Assembly (NCBI GenBank): GCA_018398585.1
Contig: JAGTTD010000012.1
Coordinates: 21,709,036-21,773,035 of the forward strand
Length of the DNA: 64,000 nt
Reading direction: 5' to 3'
Source of the DNA: Simmondsia chinensis
Taxonomy: Eukaryota; Streptophyta; Magnoliopsida; Caryophyllales; Simmondsiaceae
Shown here: one piece after another, positions 57,470 to 64,000 of the stretch
How the letters are laid out: every line of letters starts with the position of its first letter
How positions within the stretch are numbered: position 1 is the stretch's first letter
Notes under the pieces: model-generated
The model's database searches: none
The model's input: the letters and a program-made list of their open reading frames with translations, nothing else
Told to the model about the DNA's origin: nothing
Program-made: the position numbers and the translations under genes

Positions 57470-58450
57470 TGTTGAGTTTTAGTTGTAAAACTTTGGATCT
57501 TTAAAGAAAAACTTCCGTTCTTAAAGAAACTTTGTAAATATGTTATAGAGTCTCAGATCTATGTATAAACCTATAACTGCAGTATAGTAAGTATCAAAAA
57601 CGAAAAATCTGCTCACACACAAGACAAAACAACACCCAGATTTACGTGGTTCAGCCTTTAAATAAGGACCTACATCCACGGCTTCTAGGGAAGTCTCTTC
57701 ACTATAGTCAAGTTCAAGTTATTACAGACCAAAACATAAAGACAACAACGTAATACAAACAGATCTTTAAAGTTCCTAAGTTAGAAACCTTTACTGAACA
57801 AAGAAGAGATACTCACAAAGAAGCTAACAATGGCTTCTCAAAGCTCCAAAGTATCAAGATCTGGACATGCAAGCCTTTACACCCACGGATCTAAAAGATG
57901 TCCTTCAAATCGCCTCCAGAGAAAAGAGAGAGAGGCCGGTGGCTGATAAAGAATGAAAGAAATGAATAATGTGTACAGGAACCCTAAAAAGGGTGCCTTA
58001 TATATACACGAGAAAGCTCAATCCGTGTCAAGGCTGCAGGACGCATCCAAGCCATCCATCTCTAACTCATCAATGGTCCAGATTCACCACAAACAAACAC
58101 AAACAGGGGTGCAGGATGACTGACGTGTGTCAACCCAATTTAAAACAGATTTGGGTAGCTTCTTCTGTAAGCTTCGGGCAGCAAAATGGTTCACACACGG
58201 GTAGGGGCAAAGGGCAGGTAAATATTACATACGGGCAAGGGCAATAAGGTCAACTAACATATTGACCTGATTTAAAAATACAATTTATATTTACCCTTGA
58301 ACATACTAATATTTACATCATGTGCCACTCAACGTTGTATAACCCTGATACAACATATATTCCGTTATCTACTTGATCTATAATACTTAAACAATACTTG
58401 ACTAAGTTAATAATCGTTATAGTTAAGTCATATAGAGACCAATAATTCAA
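57470..58450 (-). repeat. 5' LTR of copia 1
   Basis: Colinear with 52268-53249 but lacks about 10 bp (GCCCTATTT-type) near 57682 and the outermost two bases (TG in element sense) at 58450, where the inverted piece begins. Confidence 0.9.
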
Positions 58451-58762
58451 GGAACTTTTAAGTTCTGTTTGTATTACGTTGTTGTCTTTGTGTTTTGGTT
58501 TGTAATAACTTAAACTTGATTATAGTGGAGAGACTCCCCTAGAAATAGGGAGCCGTGGATGTAGGTCCTTATTTAAAGGCTGAACCACGTAAATCTTGGT
58601 GTTGTTTGTCGTGTGTGTGAGTAGATTTTCATTTTTGATACTTACTATACTGTAGTTACAGGTTTATACATAGATCTGAGAATCTATAACATATTCACGA
58701 AGTTTCTTTAAAACGGAAGTTTTTTCTTTAAAGATCCAAAGTTTTACTACTAAAACTCAACA
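58451..58762 (+). repeat. Inverted LTR fragment at the outer end of copia 1
   Basis: Reverse complement of roughly 57470-57775, from GGAACTTTTAAGTTCTGTTT to AAAACTCAACA. It keeps both segments that one or the other full LTR has lost (CTAGAAATAGGGAGCCGTGG and TACTTACTATACTGTAGTTA), so it was not copied from the adjacent LTR as it now stands. Confidence 0.88.
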
Positions 58763-59290
58763 TACGTGATTGATTTCAACCAATTATTTCTTTGGTGTAT
58801 TGATGCTAATGGTGAATCTGACTTTAGTTTGCTAAATTTTGTATAGATTCGACCAATACTCTAATTAGGGAGGCTTTTATACTTTCTGTGGTTTTTATAT
58901 GTATATACTGCAATATATATATATATATATATATAATCGGTTGTTGGCGTGACGGAGCAAAGATGCCCACAGACGCCTTAGCTTGAACACTTAGGGTCTG
59001 GAAAAACAATACGAAGAAAAGTATTTTTCCTGCATTTGGAATGCAAGGAAAATTTGAAGGAAAAAATTGAATGGAATTAACAAAATTTACAATAGAATTT
59101 GAGGAAAACAATTTTCCTTTTTCCTTTTGAAATTGGAAGGAAAATTGGAAAAAAAAAATGAATATAGCCCAAATAATGTCAACCTGATGTGCATTACACT
59201 TGATCTTAGCTTCATGTTTTATCAAGACGGTTGATTGAGTAAAAGGCTCGGCGTTAAGGGACTTCCCAGAACGCTGCAAGACAGGTAGTT
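58763..59290. other. Unassigned stretch with (AT)n
   Basis: Contains an (AT)n run at about 58914-58934. The minus-strand open stretch at 58824-59279 is low-complexity and unrecognised. Confidence 0.4.
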
Positions 59291-60451
59291 CTGAGGCTCG
59301 AGCCAGTTATTTGAAGTGCATTTCCAGGTGTGTGTGCCTCAAGTATATCTAAAGAAATGTGGGGCATTTAGAATTGAGTCCAGCGATTAATACTGATGTG
59401 GGGCTTTCAGAATGATATTTGAGCACACGTTTTCAGGGCACGATCAATGCCCACTCAGCACACCAAAGAAGCATTGAGGCAGACGTGGGAAGGAGATGCT
59501 GAAATTGTAGGATATAGCAGTTATTTTGCTTTTCTATAAATAAGAGACACTATTATAGTTGTAAAGTGTCCAACACCACCATACAAACTTCTTCAAGTTT
59601 CTTTATAGCACACTTGTACTTTTTATCTAGGAATAGCGTAATTTAGCTTAGCTTGGTATATATTAGATAACTTAATACTTGCTTTCTTCCAAGGCAATAC
59701 AACATTTCAGGTTTCAGGCATGAACTGTTTGTTTTAATCTGTTCCAAACAATTGACGAGTTAACAATTGAGGCGTTGGTTTAAGGCTTTGACAGCCAAGG
59801 CTTGACATTGATTGCGTTGGTCTTAACACTGGTGTCACTATTTGATAAGTCAGGTGAACTTAAGTTGGAGTTATTATTTAAGGGATTTAACGGCTAAGGC
59901 TTCATCTTGATTGTGTTAGATTTTATCCGGTATCCCAAATACGGTTTGTTCCATCTTAATCTTGTCAAACTCTATCTCATTCGAGTTACTACAAGTCAAG
60001 CATATGAGGCCTAAAAGTTTGATTGACTCAGGCTTGTAAATGGATTGCTGAGATCTTAAGTTTGTCTCCATCCCAGTTCACAGCTTTTAAGTATACGAGG
60101 CAAAGAGTTTGTGGGCTTAGCTCCGTCACTCTAACTGCCATTTGAGCTTGGTCCATATCCTTTTAATTCTGTCAATCATTAACCAAAAAATCCACAAAAA
60201 ATATATTTAAAAAGTCTCCTTAATTAAAGCACAAGCAGAATCCACATTATAATTGCAAATCGAAGTCGGATTCACCAAAAAGCACTATCCCTTTTACAAA
60301 AAAAAAAAAAAATTGATTGATTAAGGTCAAACATGTTCGGTCCGAAATTTAGGCTCGATCTCACGTCGCTGCGAGTCCCATTTTGCAAGTTTATATGATT
60401 GTATATTTATAGTGACCATACACACACTGGGCAAACAAAAGAAGCAAACAC

Positions 60452-60473
60452 ACCTTTTGGCGACCACAGTGGG
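60452..60473 (+). promoter_or_regulatory. Tat-type primer-binding site
   Basis: CCTTTTGGCGACCACAGTGG resembles the TTGGCGACTCCGCTGGGG primer site of Tat/Ogre elements, with changes. Confidence 0.55.
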
Positions 60474-60885
60474 AGACTTTATACAAGACGTAGCTGTCTT
60501 CAACCCCATCGTGGATTATCAAAATATAATCTCAAACCATTCACCAATAGTCAAAACTAGGAGAGCCAATGCTCTTAAGCATGAGGAACCCAAAGGGTTG
60601 GCCTTGATAGGGCAACCACTCGAGCACCTCTTAGAAAAAAGCCCTATGTCATGAGGGGGTGAAACTAGTCACAATTGCGATAACGAGAGCGGAGGTGATG
60701 AAGACTTCTCAAAATACGAGCGTATTGGGATTGATGGCCATTCTTGAAAGAGTTTTATAGCCATGCCGAAACACTGGATGGATCTCGTTGGCCAAAGACT
60801 TGAGCATGCTTTAAAATAAGTCCAAGAGACGTAGCATGCTGACATAGAGCGCACTCCAGCGGCTCAACGTGAAAATGCAACCGCA

Positions 60886-61224
60886 TTGAGAGCCATTGTC
60901 AACGATGTTAGGACCTCAATGAATGAGAGACTTCACGAAGAGACTGACAAGGTCTTGGTTGAGATCAACTCAACCTTGTCTTCCACAGCTAGCCTCATAG
61001 CTAAGGATATGGCAAGGCAGACGGTAGTTGAAGTCGAGCCTATCTTTGTAAGGCAGGCCGAGACTCAGAACAGCTTAATACAAGCCGTTAGAGAGGACAT
61101 TAGGCAATTAAGGCCCATTCCTCCTCCCACTGTTCCCACTGGGTATCCTCGTGATGCTCCTTTGAACTCTTGGATGTCGGTGGTTGAGGGTACTAACACC
61201 ATCCCTTTTCCAAAAAAAAGGTAA
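60886..61224 (+). CDS. 112-aa coiled-coil-like ORF in the Tat-like element
   Basis: Begins MRAIVNDVRTSMNERLHEET and is rich in Glu, Arg and Leu at heptad-like spacing up to about residue 75 (QNSLIQAVREDIRQLRPIPP), then a Pro-rich tail. It is possibly the N-terminal part of a Tat gag, which often starts with a helical segment; I cannot confirm that. It runs into the repeated LTR sequence. Confidence 0.4.
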   Translation: MRAIVNDVRTSMNERLHEETDKVLVEINSTLSSTASLIAKDMARQTVVEVEPIFVRQAETQNSLIQAVREDIRQLRPIPPPTVPTGYPRDAPLNSWMSVVEGTNTIPFPKKR

Positions 61225-61589
61225 TTGGTTAAGGTCAAACATGTGTGGTCCGAAATTTAGGCTTGCTCCTACATCGCTGCGAGTCCCATTTTGCATGTTG
61301 GTTTGATTTTGTATTTACGATGATCACACACACTAACTAAGCAAACAAAAGATGCAAACACTTATAAAGATAAATGTTGCACCATAAATATTTTGCAAGT
61401 CACTCTCACATCTGGGTCTTGAACCACCACACTATGTTGGGGAAGCATTTGGCATTAGAATCACGTGTTGATGTTTACATAGAGTAAACATGACTTTTAA
61501 AAGTTAATGAATGTAATTTCAATCCAAATTTATGTTTAATTTTAATTTTGTACTTGATTGGAATAATTTGAATTATTATACTAAGTCCC

Positions 61590-62503
61590 ATTTTGGTCAC
61601 TGAAGTGGCAAAAAATGGACGTTTTGGTCACCCAAGTCAAATCTTAGAAGATTCAGTCACCAAACTCTTAATAAAAGTCCTTTTTAGTTACCCAAATAGT
61701 TTAAATTGGACAATTTGGTCACTTAAGTCAAAGTTTGAAAGACTTAGTCGCCCAACTGGTAATACAAGTCTCATTTAGTCACCAAGTAGTTTAAAATGTA
61801 TAAGTTGGTCACCGAAGTAGTAATTTGAAAAATTTTATATCCCAACTTTTAATAACAACACATTTTCACCGTTAAAGTGATTTAAAAATGATAGAAAATT
61901 TATCATCCAAATAAAAATTAACTAAATCAATTATATTTTTGACTTATTTATATAATTGGTTCTCATTTTTTTTCAAAGTCTATGTTTTATTTATAACAAA
62001 TTGGTGCACATCTGGTTATTGACATTAGGTAAAAATTAAAAGATTATAAATCAATTTTGACTTTAAATAAAACTTAATAAAATATTTTAAGAAAATGAGA
62101 ATTTAAGGAATATTTAGGGAAAAAACAAGAATTAATAACTGCTAGGAGCATTAAAAATGATGAAGATCAATTTGAAAAAAATTACTGAAATCAGGTGTCA
62201 TATTAGTATTTTTTCACAAAAAATCATTAGATTCTAATAAATATACCATATTCAGAATCATGTTTTATTTTAACATTTTCCAATAGAAATCTCTCGCATT
62301 TTGACCAAAGGATGTTTGATTGATAAAATTTCGAAACTTTAGGGCACCTAAATGATAAAATGTTTAAACATCAAGGTACTTCATTATGTATATTGAAAGA
62401 AACCTAAGTGACAAATCATCAAATCTCAGGACACCTAACTGATACTTTCCTAAATAAAACATGAGAATATATTTAAAAAAAATAGGAATCAAGGAATACC
62501 CAA
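61590..62503. mobile_element. Foldback element with 91-bp tandem-unit arms, copy 2 (left arm)
   Basis: GGTCAC at 61595, 61626, 61717 and 61807 gives the same 90-91-bp unit as at 18026-18208. The sequence stays colinear with 18020-18970 to GGAATACCCAA at 62503, where a LINE has inserted in the centre. The right arm would lie beyond the window. Confidence 0.75.
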
Positions 62504-62721
62504 TTTTTTTTTTTTTAATGATTAGCGACAGAGTCGCGGTACAAAACAGACAACTCGACCAAGCGAGCCCTGAGTCAACCCGTAAAAGAGTGGCGACCAA
62601 AAGCAAACCAAATAAACAGGAAAACCAGCAAAAACAGGCAAAACACGACTCTCATACATGACTAGGCAAGATAATCGAAAACATGACTGACCAAAAGACA
62701 AGAAAATGGGACAACGCCGCA

Positions 62722-63303
62722 CTAAATCTCCTGAAGCAAGGCACTCAGTGAAAGTTGATCAAAGCCATCAAAGTTCAAACCTAGTCTTTTCCCCATCTCC
62801 AGTGTGCGCTCCGCGGTAAGGATCCTGCCGGCATCTTCAACACCGTTGCACTTTTTGGTCCTTCTTTCTTCCTTCCTTTCACCCCTTCTTCTTCTTCCAG
62901 TATTTGCAGGCTCAGGTAGCCTCCTCACACTGCTACCGGGTGACCTGTCTTTAAGAAACTCTTGAAGGTCTCGCTTAACTTGTTCTTTTTTCCTGCGTTT
63001 TAGGGCTCCGCGACCCCTTTTAATGAGGCCAATGTTTTGGTCTTAGTGCATGGATTCCAATTTTCTCCTTCTCTCCCCACCTTTGTAAGGCTGTTCCATA
63101 CGCTCCCTCAGAGTCTTTTTCAAGGAATTTTCATCATCATACGAGTGGCTTTCTAAAGTAGTAGGCTCGAAATTTGGTGGAAATTTAGGTCTGGAGGATA
63201 CCGACTCAATGTCACTCACATCTTCTGTACCTCGGTTATCTTGTAGCAACACCTGATCTTGAGATCTAAACGAATCAACTTCACTATCCACTACCCAAGG
63301 CAA
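62722..63303 (-). pseudogene. Half-LINE ORF1, C-terminal region
   Basis: Piece 63303-63043 is acidic/Ser-rich (VDSEVDSFRSQDQVLLQDN). Piece 62928-62722 is basic (TGRRRRGERKEERRTKKCNG) and ends with RTLEMGKRLGLNFDGFDQLS and LSALLQEI, stop. The GKRLGL motif is the ORF1 C-terminus also seen at 28412-28500. Confidence 0.7.
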
Positions 63304-63347
63304 GAGAAGTGGAGGATTCCTGTTGGCACCATTTTCCAGAGTGGGTG

Positions 63348-63983
63348 CTACTGGCTGTTGAAATGCAAGCTACGTTGGAGGATGAAAGATAGCAGCCCAT
63401 TGGGTCTATAGATCCAAAGGCCATCTACCAATAAGATGACCATCAAGATGTAAAGCAATATGCCCACACTTCGCTCATCAATCCTGACATCAATACTTCG
63501 GAAGCTAGAGTGTGTTTGCTGGAAACCCTCCTGCACAAGATGTACATCAGGAGGAAAAGGTCTCAAAGTGGGGCAGGCTAAGTTGCTCTCCTCTAGTCGA
63601 AGAGATAGAGTCCGTTCCCTATTAATTTTGGTAGAAGCAGCGAAAGCGACAACTGCGGGCGAGTAGCTGGGGATTAGTTCAGAATTGCCTTCTTTCACGA
63701 AAACCATTCTAGCTCCCCCATTGTACTTTACTTGAACCACCTGTTGTATAACTGAGAGGGAGCATGCTTCGATGAGAACCCTAGTCACATCCACATATCT
63801 CATGGAAGATGTTCTGGCATCAATTCGAATGAACTTGCCCCATGTATTGGCAAAATCAGCAAAGCACTCCTTCAACCAGCATTGTAAAGGCAAACCATGA
63901 ATTTCAATCCACACTCTTCTATGCAGTGTTTCAAGGGTTTGTCCAAAGTATCTATTCACCCTCTTGAATTTCTGAAGTAGCAA
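63348..63983 (-). pseudogene. Half-LINE ORF1, N-terminal domain
   Basis: Open for 211 codons: RRVWIEIHGLPLQCWLKECF, ADFANTWGKFIRIDARTSS, MRYVDVTRVLIEACSLSVIQ. This is the DUF4283/ORF1 nucleic-acid-binding region of plant LINE-like proteins (VWI-x-GLPL-W box). The frame continues left of 63348 in other frames. Confidence 0.7.
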
Positions 63984-64000
63984 ATGTTTCCGAGGTAATC

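Larger units (their letters stand above)
52268..58762 (-). mobile_element. Ty1-copia LTR retrotransposon with inverted LTR piece (copia 1)
   Basis: Two LTRs (52268-53249 and 57470-58450) enclose gag, protease, integrase, RT and RNase H in Ty1-copia order on the minus strand. The primer-binding site is TGGTATCAGAGC and the polypurine tract is near 53250-53262. Past the 5' LTR, 58451-58762 is an inverted copy of about the last 310 bp of the LTR. TACAT (52263-52267) and TACGT (58763-58767) bracket the whole, a 5-bp duplication with one mismatch. Several stops, a 79-bp tandem duplication and a lost catalytic residue make it inactive. The gag (FNLWKLKMKAILMAQG) suggests a Tork-like lineage. Confidence 0.9.
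59300..61370 (+). mobile_element. Short non-autonomous Tat-like LTR element
   Basis: An LTR with a TATA-like TTCTATAAATAAGAGACAC near 59533 ends at AGCAAACACA near 60451. It is followed by a Tat/Ogre-type primer-binding region CCTTTTGGCGACCACAGTGG. The interior is about 740 bp, with one coiled-coil-like ORF. About 165 bp of the LTR 3' end (60285-60451) is repeated at 61199-61362, which marks the second, truncated LTR. No pol domain is present. Confidence 0.6.
62504..64000 (-). mobile_element. Half-LINE copy 2 (ORF1, 3' UTR, poly(A))
   Basis: On the minus strand ORF1 pieces run from the right edge to 62722. About 200 bp of 3' UTR follows, ending TTTTGTACCGCGACTC and TGTCGCTAATCATT, then the A-tail (T-run at 62505-62517 on the + strand). 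There is no endonuclease or reverse transcriptase between ORF1 and the tail. It sits in the centre of foldback copy 2. Confidence 0.7.

Noticed and set aside
58824..59279. 151-codon minus-strand ORF
   Set aside because: Made of AT-rich low-complexity sequence including the (AT)n run; no similarity noticed.
1..64000. CRISPR arrays, prokaryotic operons, organellar genes or tRNA genes
   Set aside because: No regular short spacer arrays, no ribosome-binding-site-led gene clusters and no cloverleaf-like sequence were noticed on reading; the TGGTATCAGAGC sites are retrotransposon primer sites, not tRNAs.

Overview
The window looks like nuclear DNA from a flowering plant with a large, repeat-rich genome. 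The evidence is one split protein gene with plant-style GT-AG introns of up to 3.3 kb, tRNA-iMet primer-binding sites in LTR retrotransposons, DUF4283/zf-CCHC_4 LINE proteins and a plant-type 5S rRNA-derived sequence. The species cannot be fixed by reading. There is no bacterial, organellar or CRISPR signal.

Only one host gene is supported: a NUP42/CG1-like nuclear-pore CCCH zinc-finger gene (plant C3H16 type) on the + strand. Nine exons between 3280 and 15672 join into an open frame of 376 codons plus a stop. The 5' exon or exons lie outside the window or were not found. Its introns carry a TGGGTCA-rich insertion (3.6-4.5 kb), a 5S-headed SINE (7.1 kb), two related foldback elements (9.65-10.57 and 12.95-13.87 kb) and a GCTCGA-rich non-autonomous element (15.0 kb). 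One intron (9114-9318) appears to be GC-AG.

Layout of the rest. 1-1.13 kb: L1-type LINE, minus strand (ORF1 and start of the endonuclease). 1.47-2.69 kb: RTE-type LINE, + strand. 18.0-19.64 kb: foldback element whose arms are built from 91-bp units. 19.9-20.26 plus 28.41-28.65 kb: ORF1-only LINE split by a Ty3-gypsy element (20261-28406) with a perfect 5-bp target duplication (TSD). 29356-31379: L1 inverted by twin priming, with a perfect 17-bp TSD. 31.4-39.4 kb: degraded Ty1-copia, + strand, with a nested solo LTR (37195-39059). 40.3-44.1 kb: Tat-like Ty3-gypsy gag-PR remnant, minus strand, with an opposite-strand extra ORF. 44.1-50.9 kb: second Ty1-copia, minus strand, interrupted by a 1.35-kb insertion and an RTE LINE. 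51.7-51.9 kb: second 5S-headed SINE. 52268-58762: third, best preserved Ty1-copia, minus strand, ending in an inverted LTR piece. 59.3-61.4 kb: short Tat-like non-autonomous LTR element. 61.6-62.5 kb: second foldback copy. 62.5-64.0 kb: second ORF1-only LINE.

The most interesting system is the RTE LINE/SINE partnership. The SINE is a 5S rRNA head joined directly to the 3' tail of the RTE LINE family that is also present here. Two SINE copies and two further 5'-truncated tail insertions in the same window each have a readable TSD, and one of them can be compared with an empty site. The second point of interest is a pair of half-LINEs that seem to encode ORF1 only.
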